Below, piece after piece: positions 1 through 10,187 of a stretch of DNA of 64,000 nucleotides; position 1 is the first letter of the stretch, and each line of letters starts with the position of its first letter. A program made the translations under genes and the position numbers. Under the pieces are notes generated by a model. It made no database searches, was not told the origin of the DNA, and saw only the letters and a program-made list of their open reading frames with translations. This DNA comes from Blastopirellula marina DSM 3645. Lineage in GTDB: Bacteria; Planctomycetota; Planctomycetia; Pirellulales; Pirellulaceae. Location of the stretch: the NCBI RefSeq assembly GCF_000153105.1, contig NZ_CH672376.1, forward strand, positions 2,946,961-3,010,960. The letters are read 5' to 3'.

Positions 1-1913
<1,913 letters not shown>

Positions 1914-2126
1914 CACATATATTCAACGCTTTTCACTCGAGAAAAGCATTCTCTATACAAATACTTTGCCGCAGGTTCCAAGTTCAATCCGTTGAACGAG
2001 AACGAAGAAGCTTCAATGCTTCAGACCTGCGACAAATGGCCACTACGATGCGGACCGCTCAACACGGTCCGCCGTTTGCCATGAGTCATCAGGCTCGCGT
2101 CAGCCCTCACGTTGACGCAAGCCTTT
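1914..2126 (+). other. 23S-5S internal transcribed spacer with two hairpins
   Basis: Spacer of about 210 nt between 23S and 5S. Two stem-loops are visible. One is a perfect 8-bp hairpin (GCGGACCG at 2050-2057 with CGGTCCGC at 2065-2072). The other is a 12-bp stem with one internal mismatch (2091-2102 with 2113-2124), directly before the 5S 5' end and followed by TTTT. The second could be an RNase processing stem. No tRNA is seen in the spacer. Confidence 0.7.
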
Positions 2127-2233
2127 TCCGGTGACCATATCGAAAAGGTCATACCTGTTCCCATTCCGAACACAGCCGTCAAGCTTTTCGAGCCGATGAT
2201 AGTACCACAAGTGCGAAAGTAGGTATCGCCGGA
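2127..2233 (+). rRNA. rrf: 5S ribosomal RNA
   Basis: About 107 nt. It begins TCCGGTGACC and ends GCCGGA, so the ends pair as the 5S helix I. The internal segment ACCTGTTCCCATTCCGAAC is the typical conserved loop B/C region, and GTAGGTATCGCC matches the usual 3' arm. It lies about 210 nt after 23S in the same orientation, as expected for an rRNA operon. Ends are inferred from helix I pairing, accurate to a few bases. Confidence 0.93.
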
Positions 2234-2250
2234 TTTTTTTACTACCCACA

Positions 2251-2283
2251 AAGCCCCAGCTCTAACCAGCTGGGGCTTTTTTT
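2251..2283 (+). terminator. Rho-independent terminator of the rRNA operon
   Basis: Perfect 11-bp stem (AAGCCCCAGCT 2251-2261 with AGCTGGGGCTT 2268-2278), 6-nt loop CTAACC, then a run of T to 2283. It sits 18 nt after the 5S 3' end. Confidence 0.95.
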
Positions 2284-2679
2284 GTGCGCATTCGGCGTTG
2301 CTTGCGGATCAACGGAACGGAAATGGGCGTCATTGCCACGACCTTGCGTCGCAATGAATGCGGTATCCAATCCGTGAAGGGCGTGTCGGGGTATCTAGGT
2401 AGTCAAATTCTGATGGGCGGCGTAATCTTGAATGTCCATTTCGCGCACAATCGTCGCCACGCAAGGCCTTGGCGATGGCGATGGCGCCCGACGATGATGA
2501 CGCCGTGTCCTTACCTCATTGAGCATCTTGCCTACGTCGGTTTGTGACGATTCTCGCGATGACGACGGGCTCTCGCTTAAAAGCTCGGTTCCACGCATGA
2601 AGACTGCTTACCTGCGACCTATGCTAGAGCAGAACCGCGCGTTAGATGCGGTGATTCTTTCTTCTGCCCTATTTTCGCC
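2284..2679. other. Intergenic region, no supported gene
   Basis: About 400 bases between the rRNA terminator and the methyltransferase gene. Short open frames exist on both strands (plus 2284-2547, minus 2395-2598), but they have no Shine-Dalgarno sequence, low-complexity composition (for example an R/W-rich stretch) and no recognisable domain. The promoter of the downstream gene is presumably here. I see no strong consensus match. Confidence 0.5.
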
Positions 2680-3621
2680 ATGTCGCTACCGTTAGACGTT
2701 TTGGACTGTCCCATCTGCGGACAAGCCTTGATTCATCAAGACGATACGCTGGCCTGCGAATCGCCTACGTGTGGTCACGTCTATCCCACCTCGCGCGGCG
2801 TGCCGATTTTGATCAACGAAGCGAACAGCATCTTTGATATCAGCGGCTTTGAAGCGGATGAGGAAACCTTTTTTCGCTCCCATCATCCGCTGCATGAATG
2901 GATCAGCGAACATCTTCCCGATTTATCGTGCAATGTTTCGGCCAAGCGAAATCTTGCGACCCTGGCCGCGTTGCTGAAAGCCCGCAACCGACCAGTTCGC
3001 GTGCTAGTCATCGGCGGCGGAGTGGTTGGCGCCGGACTCGATCAATTGCTGGGCGATACGTCGATTGAAGTGATTGAAACCGACGCGTCTTGGGGTCCCA
3101 GAACGCAAATTATTTGCGACGCTCACAACCTGCCGTTTCGCGGCGACGCTTTTGACGCCGTTATCGTGCAAGCGGTGCTTGAGCATGTGCTGGATCCGCA
3201 ATGCTGCGTAGAAGAAATTTATCGCGTGCTTCGCCGAGACGGCCTTGTTTACGCGGATACGCCGTTCATCCAACAAGTGCATGGGCGCCAGTTCGATTTC
3301 ACCCGTTTTACGCGGCTCGGACATCGCCGCTTGTTTCGACATTTTGAAGAAGTCGAAAGCGGCGTGACTTGCGGGCCCGGCATGGCGCTGGCCTGGACGG
3401 CTCGCTATTTCATGATGAGCTTCTTCCAATCGAAGCAGCTTCGTTCGGCGGCGAGCCTGGCGGCGCGGTGCAGCCTGTTTTGGCTGAAATATTTCGATTA
3501 CTACCTCGTTCGGCAGAAAGCGTCATTGGACGCGGCTTCGGCCTTCTTTTTCATCGGCCGAAAGAGCAAGTCGATTTTGAGCGATCGCGATTTGATCGCT
3601 GATTATCAGGGCGGATTTTAG
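2680..3621 (+). CDS. SAM-dependent methyltransferase with N-terminal Trm112-like zinc ribbon
   Basis: 313 aa. Residues 1-50 form a Trm112p-like segment: CPICG near residue 10, a second cysteine pair (CESPTCG), then the typical ending RGVPILI. A class I methyltransferase fold follows: glycine-rich motif I (VLVIGGGVVGAG) near residue 110, an acidic residue at the end of strand 2 (VIETD), and motif IV/post-I region FDAVIVQAVLEHV, then YRVLRRDGLVYADTPF. The domain pair is typical of small-molecule or lipid methyltransferases with a built-in zinc ribbon. The substrate cannot be told. The start ATG is chosen because it places the zinc ribbon at the N-terminus. The gene stands alone and is convergent with the maf gene, 9 nt away. 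Confidence 0.85.
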   Translation: MSLPLDVLDCPICGQALIHQDDTLACESPTCGHVYPTSRGVPILINEANSIFDISGFEADEETFFRSHHPLHEWISEHLPDLSCNVSAKRNLATLAALLKARNRPVRVLVIGGGVVGAGLDQLLGDTSIEVIETDASWGPRTQIICDAHNLPFRGDAFDAVIVQAVLEHVLDPQCCVEEIYRVLRRDGLVYADTPFIQQVHGRQFDFTRFTRLGHRRLFRHFEEVESGVTCGPGMALAWTARYFMMSFFQSKQLRSAASLAARCSLFWLKYFDYYLVRQKASLDAASAFFFIGRKSKSILSDRDLIADYQGGF

Positions 3622-3630
3622 AGAATTTTA

Positions 3631-4203
3631 CTACTCGTGGAAATTCATCAGCAAAATCGCCAATAGTTCGAGCGGCAAGCCGACAACGTTCGACTGGCTG
3701 CCGTTGACCACTTCGATCCAGTCAATTCGATCCTGCAGGCCAAACGCGCCTGCCTTTCCTTCCCACAGACCGGTGTCGAGATACGATTCGATCTCTTCGT
3801 CGCGGAGCATTCTCATTCGCAAATGTGATTCGGCCGCATCGACCGCGACAAAGTCATCCGGCCGACGCCAGAGACAAATTGCGGTGACGACCGTATGTTC
3901 GCGACCACGCAGCGTTTGCAAGATTTCGCGAGCATGAGCACGGTCTCGCGGTTTTCCTAGCGGCAAACCGTCGCACTGGGCTAAAGTATCCGCGGCCAAA
4001 ATGATTCCCTCGTCGGTGCGCAGCGCGACATTCGCCGCTTTTTCGCGAGCGAGTCGCAATACAGTTTCGCGCGGCGATTCGCCGGCCTGCGGCGGAGTTT
4101 CGGCGTCGGCATGCGGTAGACGCACCTGAAAATTAATCCCCGCGACAGTCAATAATTCGCGTCGCCGAGGAGAGCCGCTGGCCAAGATCAAGCTGGGATA
4201 CAT
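3631..4203 (-). CDS. maf: Maf family nucleoside triphosphate pyrophosphatase
   Basis: 190 aa, the usual Maf length. The N-terminus LILASGSPRRRELL is the family signature containing the phosphate-binding Ser-Arg-Arg. The conserved ILAADTLA (catalytic Asp), GKPRDRAHA and LRGREHTVVTA segments follow, then GAFGLQD and GSQSNVVGLPLELL near the C-terminus. Maf proteins hydrolyse non-canonical or canonical NTPs to NMPs (house-cleaning), and have been linked to septum inhibition. The C-terminal SNVVGLPL pattern is closer to the dTTP/UTP (YhdE) branch than to the m7GTP (YceF) branch, but that assignment is tentative. No clear Shine-Dalgarno. It is divergent from the pseudouridine synthase gene. Confidence 0.93.
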   Translation of the reverse strand: MYPSLILASGSPRRRELLTVAGINFQVRLPHADAETPPQAGESPRETVLRLAREKAANVALRTDEGIILAADTLAQCDGLPLGKPRDRAHAREILQTLRGREHTVVTAICLWRRPDDFVAVDAAESHLRMRMLRDEEIESYLDTGLWEGKAGAFGLQDRIDWIEVVNGSQSNVVGLPLELLAILLMNFHE

Positions 4204-4283
4204 TCGCAGGTCTGGAACGAGAGGGCATGGGACGCGTAGAATCGAAGTTTTCGCGGGGACCGCTTTGCAATGACGATCATCCT

Positions 4284-4955
4284 ATGAAGTACGCGACTCC
4301 GCTAGTTCTTTACGAAGATAATCATTTACTCGCGATCTCGAAACCTGCGTTGCTAGCGACGATGGGCGCCCAAGAGGGTGAGCCGAGCGCCGCCCAGTGG
4401 GCCAAGGATTATCTGAAACGAACCTACAACAAGCCGGGTAACGTCTACGTCGGCATCGTCAGTCGGATCGATGCGCATGTGACCGGGGTTCTGTTATTCG
4501 CGCGAACTTCCAAAGCGGCGTCGCGACTTTCTGAGCAATTTCGGGATCGTTCGACCGTCAAAGAGTACGCCGCACTCATTCCGGCCGGTCCCAAAATCCG
4601 CAATGGTGAGTTAGTCGACTGGATTCGCAAAGAAGATCGACTCCACCGCATGGTAATCGCCGCAGAAGGGACCGCCGACGCCGATCGGGCAGAAATGGAG
4701 ATCCTTGAGCAACAGCGACGGCCAAATTGCCAGATGCTCCATTTACGTTTAATCACCGGGCGGAAACATCAGATTCGCCTGCAGCTGGCAAGTCGTGGAG
4801 CGCCAATCCTGGGAGACAAAAAATATGGGTCAACCGACCGCTATTCGCCGGGAATTGCGTTACATGCACATCGGCTTGTGTTTACGCATCCTACGCTCAA
4901 GACAATGGTTACGATCGAAGCGCCGCTGCCAGAGGCTTGGCGGCCCTACTTGTAA
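4284..4955 (+). CDS. RluA-family RNA pseudouridine synthase
   Basis: 223 aa from the ATG at 4284. An in-frame start at 4227 would add 19 unusual residues and is disfavoured because homologues begin just before the LYEDNHLLAISKP strand. Family motifs: LYEDNHLLAISKPA near residue 10 and SRIDAHVTGVLLFARTS near residue 65, where the Asp is the catalytic residue; the usual RLD is RID here. GRKHQIRLQLASRGAPILGDKKYG follows near residue 170. There is no S4 domain, so this is the short RluA/RluC-like catalytic form that isomerises uridine in rRNA or tRNA. The target site is unknown. It is followed by the kinase gene on the same strand, 57 nt away, possibly independently transcribed. Confidence 0.9.
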   Translation: MKYATPLVLYEDNHLLAISKPALLATMGAQEGEPSAAQWAKDYLKRTYNKPGNVYVGIVSRIDAHVTGVLLFARTSKAASRLSEQFRDRSTVKEYAALIPAGPKIRNGELVDWIRKEDRLHRMVIAAEGTADADRAEMEILEQQRRPNCQMLHLRLITGRKHQIRLQLASRGAPILGDKKYGSTDRYSPGIALHAHRLVFTHPTLKTMVTIEAPLPEAWRPYL

Positions 4956-5012
4956 CTTAGAAATGTTGCGAATCTGAAAAATCCTTAATTTCCATTTCTC
5001 GCCTCTTGAAGA

Positions 5013-6419
5013 TTGGCGGAAGCGAGTAAAATCAACTCAACTACTTCTCTTTCTGGCAAGAATGCCGTGCCGACCGACTCTGCTAAATCATTTCGAGAAA
5101 CCGCGTTAGTCAGTGGACTAATCTCTTCAGAACAAATTGAAGAGACGGTTCAGCGGCTGCACTCGGCTTCCATTCGTCGCACGGTTAGCGACGAAGATTT
5201 GGCCGCGGCGTTGGTCGACCGCAAAATTCTCACCCAGTACCAAGCCGACCAGCTGCGGAAAGGCCTGACCAAGCTGACCCTGGGCCCGTATGTCATCACC
5301 GACTGGATCGGCCAAGGCGGTATGGGCCAGGTGTTCAAGGCCGAACACAACTTCATGGGTCGTCAGGTCGCGATCAAGGTGTTGCCGCTGCAGCGCAGCA
5401 CCCCCGAAGCGATCACTCGGTTCATGCGCGAAATACGCATGCAGGCCCAATTGGATCATCCCTGTCTGGTGCGAGCCTACGACGCCGGGCAAGACGGCAA
5501 CGTTCACTACCTGGTGACCGAATATGTGCCGGGAACCGACTTACGTCGTCTGATCCGCGCCAAAAGACATTTGACGCAATACCATGCGGCGACGATCGTC
5601 TCGCATGCGGCTCGCGGACTTGAATACGCCCATTCGAAAGATCTCTGCCATCGCGACGTAAAGCCAGGCAACATTTTGGTGACGCCTGAAGGTCAGGCGA
5701 AAGTCTCTGACCTAGGTCTAGCCGACTTCATGAACGAAGCGAGCAGCGCCGGCGCGTCGGGCAAGATCGTCGGCACGATTGACTATCTAGCGCCGGAACA
5801 GATCCGCGATCCGCTGGATGTCTCGCCGTTGTGGGATATCTATTCGCTGGGTTGCACTTTTTATTACGCGCTGACCGGCAAGGTTCCGTTCCCCGGCGGA
5901 TCGGTCCAAGATAAGGCCCGCCGTCATCGCGATGAACCGCCGCTTCATCCGCATCGATTCAATCCCGATATTGACCGAGATTTGGTCGACGTCATCGCGG
6001 AAATGATGGAGAAGAATCCGGAGAAGCGGATTCAGTCGGCAGGCGAAATTGTCGCGCGGCTCGAACCATGGGTCTCCGACACGCGGCAGTTTGAATTGAA
6101 TCAGACGATGCAGCCTGCCTGGCAACCGCCTCCGCCGGTTTACGCCAACGGCGGGCATCTGAACGATACCGAGGCCGGCTCGAACGCCTACGAGGTCAGC
6201 ACGGACGATAGTCCTAGCCATACGTCGCAGTCGACCGAACAATCGTTGTTCGCTTCGCAAGATACCCAGGCGATCCAATCGCCTAGTTCATCGCGACTTC
6301 TCTTTCAGCCACGACAGACGCGCCGCGAACGCCAACTGACGATCGCGTTGTTGGTTGGTTTGCCGTTGTCGGCCATCTTGGGCGCGATCGTCACCTACAT
6401 CGCGCTAGCGGCGCGGTAG
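5013..6419 (+). CDS. Membrane-anchored Hanks-type serine/threonine protein kinase
   Basis: 468 aa from a TTG start with weak ribosome-binding signal; a GTG at codon 19 is the alternative. Residues 30-85 are a helical segment ending LVDRKILTQYQADQLRKG, of a type that precedes many planctomycete kinases and also opens the PQQ protein at 10188-13529. The kinase domain spans about residues 91-355: P-loop GQGGMGQVF (100-108), Lys122 in AIKVL, HRDVKPGN (213-220), DLG (233-235) in place of DFG, APEQ (260-263). All catalytic residues are present, so it should be active. A Pro/Ser/Gln-rich linker leads to one C-terminal transmembrane helix (about 441-465). The kinase would therefore face the cytoplasm with almost nothing outside. 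Confidence 0.93.
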   Translation: MAEASKINSTTSLSGKNAVPTDSAKSFRETALVSGLISSEQIEETVQRLHSASIRRTVSDEDLAAALVDRKILTQYQADQLRKGLTKLTLGPYVITDWIGQGGMGQVFKAEHNFMGRQVAIKVLPLQRSTPEAITRFMREIRMQAQLDHPCLVRAYDAGQDGNVHYLVTEYVPGTDLRRLIRAKRHLTQYHAATIVSHAARGLEYAHSKDLCHRDVKPGNILVTPEGQAKVSDLGLADFMNEASSAGASGKIVGTIDYLAPEQIRDPLDVSPLWDIYSLGCTFYYALTGKVPFPGGSVQDKARRHRDEPPLHPHRFNPDIDRDLVDVIAEMMEKNPEKRIQSAGEIVARLEPWVSDTRQFELNQTMQPAWQPPPPVYANGGHLNDTEAGSNAYEVSTDDSPSHTSQSTEQSLFASQDTQAIQSPSSSRLLFQPRQTRRERQLTIALLVGLPLSAILGAIVTYIALAAR

Positions 6420-6430
6420 CAACTTTGGCG

Positions 6431-7918
6431 TTACGTGCCGAATGCATCCGAATCGGAATCCGGGGTCGGGCTCGGCGCCGGAACCGGAGTCGACGGCGAG
6501 CCGCCAAACGCGCCTTGCGAATCGCGGAGCTTGCGAACTTGTTCTGACAAATCGCGTTCGAGATTGCGATTGTAGTTCTTGCTGGCAAGTTGCTGCGCTT
6601 TGTCAAACAGTTGCGTGATCTGGGCGCTGACCCGCGGATCGGACGAATCCCCTTCCAGAAAGTCATTCTTCGCTTGACGAAACTGGTAGAGCAAGTCGTT
6701 GATCGTGGTCATCTCTTGCAGTTCCGCCAGCCACTTTTCGGCGCCATCGGGATCCTCTTCTTCCATGCGACGGCGAATCCGCTCTGCGATCAATTCGCGG
6801 CGAGCGACGATATCCAGCATTCGCCGCCGCCATCCCAACACGAAACCCTCCGCTTCGATCTGCCGCGAGTTATCACTCATCAGCGCGGTGACCTGGGGAG
6901 CGAGCCCCGGAACCAACGGCAAACGGGCCAACAAACTTCCGCCGCTACGGACGTAGAGCAACCGCAGCGGGTGCGCCGGATCGAGCGAAAGTTTGACGAC
7001 TCCGTGCTCGTCGCTTTCGGCCAAACGCTCGCTTTCGCCCGACTTGGTGTCTTTGGCGTAAATCTCGTAGCCAGCCAGCGCGTCGCCCTGGCGACTCGCC
7101 AGATGTAGTTCGGTGTGGTCGTACGAAGGTTTAACGGCGATCGCAAGTCGCTGAACGCGAATACTTTTGCGCCCGGCCAGCGGACGACGAAATCCGGACA
7201 AAATTTTACAGCGTTTGAAATTCCATTGATCGTCCAGCACTTCTAACACGGTCCAATCAACCGGCTGCAATCCGTCGGGCTCCATTTCACCGATGCGATT
7301 CAGACGCCGCAGGGCCACAGTCATCGCCGAGCCCGGCAGTACGCTGGCCGGCGATTCGGCCGTGTCGGCCAAGCCTTGCGCTTTCATCGTGACCAGCGCT
7401 TCGTTTTCATCAATTCGTTCAATTTGACCGATTGGCTCAAACGATCGCCGCAGCAAATCGACGACGGCGCTGCTGACCAGATGCAAGTTGCTCACCTGAT
7501 CACGATGAACGCCCCCCCATTGTTGCATACGAACATCAAATTGCCGCATCGCCAGTTCGATCTGCGATCCATGCGTTTGAATCGTCACCAGCGCGATTTT
7601 ATCGAGCGTCTGACCCTGCGCGTCCCCGATGGGCGTCAACGTTTGCATCATGTCGGCCAGATTGTGAAATGCGTCCCAACGCAGATCGGCCGGGCAAGCG
7701 GCGACGTCGATCTCCCAGACCGCTTTCGCCGAGATCCAACTTCTTTCCAGAATTTGCTCCCGCAGTTGCTGCTGCGACGCTTCGTCTAGCAGACGCGGAT
7801 CATCGGCGGCGATCCAAACTTCGATCCGATACGGATCGTACTCCCACGGCGCCGCTGACGCCGTATTGGTCATCAGCAACGCGAAACCGATCATGATGGC
7901 GGTCAGACAAGGTCGCAT
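6431..7918 (-). CDS. Exported protein of unknown function, last gene of the TolQ/ExbD operon
   Basis: 495 aa from the ATG at 7918, which overlaps the TAA of the upstream gene by one base (TAATG). A longer frame to 8044 is rejected because it would run into that gene and lose the signal peptide. Residues 1-22 form a clear Sec signal ending NTASA. I recognise no domain in the mature part. It has mixed alpha/beta segments to about residue 400, then a charged helical region (REQLIAERIRRRMEEEDPDG and following) that may form a coiled coil, and a Pro/Asp-rich tail (PVPAPSPTPDSDSD). The position and coupling suggest a periplasmic accessory of the upstream ExbB/ExbD-type motor. Function is not known. 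Confidence 0.8.
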   Translation of the reverse strand: MRPCLTAIMIGFALLMTNTASAAPWEYDPYRIEVWIAADDPRLLDEASQQQLREQILERSWISAKAVWEIDVAACPADLRWDAFHNLADMMQTLTPIGDAQGQTLDKIALVTIQTHGSQIELAMRQFDVRMQQWGGVHRDQVSNLHLVSSAVVDLLRRSFEPIGQIERIDENEALVTMKAQGLADTAESPASVLPGSAMTVALRRLNRIGEMEPDGLQPVDWTVLEVLDDQWNFKRCKILSGFRRPLAGRKSIRVQRLAIAVKPSYDHTELHLASRQGDALAGYEIYAKDTKSGESERLAESDEHGVVKLSLDPAHPLRLLYVRSGGSLLARLPLVPGLAPQVTALMSDNSRQIEAEGFVLGWRRRMLDIVARRELIAERIRRRMEEEDPDGAEKWLAELQEMTTINDLLYQFRQAKNDFLEGDSSDPRVSAQITQLFDKAQQLASKNYNRNLERDLSEQVRKLRDSQGAFGGSPSTPVPAPSPTPDSDSDAFGT

Positions 7919-10179
7919 TAGTTTCCCTTCTGCGGAGTCAGGGAAACGGCGGTCCAACGCTCGACATCTTGAAATAGCGACATCGGCTGGCGCGAGACGC
8001 CGCCAAACTCGGCCGACCGGACAAAATGGTCGCGCATCTGCCACAACGGAATCACCGTCGTCTCATCATAGGCCAAGCGATGCACCGTCCAGAATCGCTC
8101 ACGTACCTGAGTCCAGTTGGTCGCTTCGTTCAGTCGCCGCAGCGCCGCACGCAAATAGCGACTTTGTTTTTCTTCAGGGACGCACTGCTGAAACAGCAGC
8201 GGAACATCGACAAGCGATTCTTGCACGCTGGCTTCGACATACAGCAGATCGACGCCCACATCGGCGGCGCGAATCGCCTCGGAGGGGGTGACGACGATTT
8301 CCACTTCCAAACTGACGCGTTTCAAATACTTGGCGATCGCCGTGACCGCTTCGCGTGAGACTTCACTATCGGGATGGCCAATCTTTAAGGTTTTCGGCAA
8401 CGGCGGCGCCTGGGAGCCATCGGCTTCGGCTTGTTGCTCCAGTTCTAGCAGCGCCAAGCGAAAGAGGGTCACGCTCATTTCGGGCTCGTACGGTCGCGAG
8501 TCGATCGAGTTGTCATATCCGTAACCGGCCGGATCATCCGCTTCGAGCCCTGCCGGAATCGGGGCGCTGATCACATGGCAACCGCGGATTTCGCGATCTC
8601 CCAACAGTCGGCCATTCAAGATTGCACTGCGATTGATCGCGTAGAGCAAACCGCGCCGAAACGTCGCCGATTGCATATAGGGGTTGTCATAGTTGGGAGC
8701 GAGAAAATGGACCGACGGCATTCGGTAGTAGTCGACGACCAGCGAATTATCGGCTTTGGCGTCATCCACTAAGGTAGGAAACAATCGATCCATGATATCG
8801 ATTTGTCCCGCACGAAGCGCCGAAAGCGCGCGGCTCGAAAAGGGATAGGGTTGCAGTTCGATCGCGTGCGGTTGAATGGGAGTTCGCAGCGAGTAGTCTG
8901 GATTGACCACCAAGCGTCGCAAACCGCCGCTGGTATTGTCGATATACGGAATCGCTTCCGGCAGTTCGGCGCCGATCTCGATGCGAGCCAGCGCCTCGGG
9001 ACGCACGTGCGGCGATTCCAATTGAACGCGCAGTTCGCGACCATTTTCGAACTCGACGTATTTCATGCACTCTTGCAACATGCCAAGTCGCGGAGAAGCG
9101 GCAGGCTGCGTCAACAGTTGGGTCGAACAGGGATAGGCTTCGGTCGGGTTGCGAAATAACAGACTGAACTCCACGCCGCCGGCGGAACGACCCAACGTGC
9201 CAAAAGGCGATACATATTGGCCGCCATCGGCGCCAAAAGCAATCATCTCGGTCAGGCAACGATGCAGTAGACGGCGATCGCGCGTCGCGGCGAACGTTAA
9301 ACTAGTCGTGTCAGCCGCAACGCCGGGAGAGGTGACGCCGACACGAATGAAAGGAAACCGTTTGGCGATGTCCGCCGACAATTGAGCGCCGCCGCTGACA
9401 TCGGAGTAGATCAACCGCATTCGCTTGGCGGCGATAAACGCGGCGTTTAAATCGCCGGCAGTTAGCAAACGCTGCGCTTCGTCACGTTTCTCCGCCGCTT
9501 CCGCTTCTAAATAGGTCTTCCATTTCGTCACCGCCGCAAGATTGCCAAACCGTTTTTGCGAAAGTCGCGTCAGCAGGTCGCGCGCCGCCGAGAAATCCTG
9601 TTCCGCTACATAAATTCCGAGTAGTTTGTCAGCCGCGGCGCTGATCGCGGTGTCCAGATTATCGACCGGGGGACGATACGACTTCGCTTCTTCCAAAAAT
9701 CCCAACGCTTCCGAGTAGTTTTCGTTGCGAAACGAAACCTTGGCGTTTTCATACAAATAGCTGGAAAGCGCCGCCGATAACCCATCGTATTGCGGGTTGT
9801 CGGTGATCAGTCGGTCGAAATAGTCGTACGCCGCGTCGAGCTTGCCTTGCTTGGTCAGACGTTCCGCTTCGTTGAGCAAGAGCTGAGGAAATTTCAGGTA
9901 CGAAGTGACAAATTTGCGTTTGACCTCCAACGTACGGCCATCGTCCGTGACCATTCGAACGAGCTCCGTTTCCTTCATCGTGTCCCAAAACTTCCCCCTG
10001 GGGAGAACCAGCGGACGAATGCTGATGACATACGTATCCCCTTTGTCGCGCAGCACGATCTGGTCAAACGGAACATCGTCCGGCTGGGCGATTCGCACTT
10101 CCTGCGCAGCCAGCGATGATGTCAGCAGGCAAAAACTGCTGAGCATGATCGTGCGTATTGTCGAAGCTGGTCGATTCAC
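7918..10179 (-). CDS. Exported TPR plus peptide/solute-binding-like (SBP_bac_5-type) protein
   Basis: 753 aa from the GTG at 10179, which begins 8 nt after the stop of the upstream gene and gives a good signal peptide (cleavage near LAAQE). The annotated-looking ATG at 10236 would overlap the upstream gene by 49 nt. Residues about 85-230 have TPR-like helical pairs (EAERLTKQGKLDAAYDYFDR). The C-terminal two thirds resemble extracellular solute-binding protein family 5: FRRGLLYAINRSAILNGRLLG and the closing IPLWQMRDHFVRS are typical of oligopeptide-binding proteins. No ABC permease or ATPase genes are nearby, so transport is doubtful; it may bind peptides or glycans for the neighbouring motor proteins. 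Confidence 0.78.
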   Translation of the reverse strand: MNRPASTIRTIMLSSFCLLTSSLAAQEVRIAQPDDVPFDQIVLRDKGDTYVISIRPLVLPRGKFWDTMKETELVRMVTDDGRTLEVKRKFVTSYLKFPQLLLNEAERLTKQGKLDAAYDYFDRLITDNPQYDGLSAALSSYLYENAKVSFRNENYSEALGFLEEAKSYRPPVDNLDTAISAAADKLLGIYVAEQDFSAARDLLTRLSQKRFGNLAAVTKWKTYLEAEAAEKRDEAQRLLTAGDLNAAFIAAKRMRLIYSDVSGGAQLSADIAKRFPFIRVGVTSPGVAADTTSLTFAATRDRRLLHRCLTEMIAFGADGGQYVSPFGTLGRSAGGVEFSLLFRNPTEAYPCSTQLLTQPAASPRLGMLQECMKYVEFENGRELRVQLESPHVRPEALARIEIGAELPEAIPYIDNTSGGLRRLVVNPDYSLRTPIQPHAIELQPYPFSSRALSALRAGQIDIMDRLFPTLVDDAKADNSLVVDYYRMPSVHFLAPNYDNPYMQSATFRRGLLYAINRSAILNGRLLGDREIRGCHVISAPIPAGLEADDPAGYGYDNSIDSRPYEPEMSVTLFRLALLELEQQAEADGSQAPPLPKTLKIGHPDSEVSREAVTAIAKYLKRVSLEVEIVVTPSEAIRAADVGVDLLYVEASVQESLVDVPLLFQQCVPEEKQSRYLRAALRRLNEATNWTQVRERFWTVHRLAYDETTVIPLWQMRDHFVRSAEFGGVSRQPMSLFQDVERWTAVSLTPQKGN

Positions 10180-10187
10180 GAGATCCG

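Noticed and set aside
2284-2598. Small ORFs just after the rRNA terminator (plus 87 codons, minus 67 codons)
   Set aside because: No Shine-Dalgarno, odd composition and mutual overlap on opposite strands.
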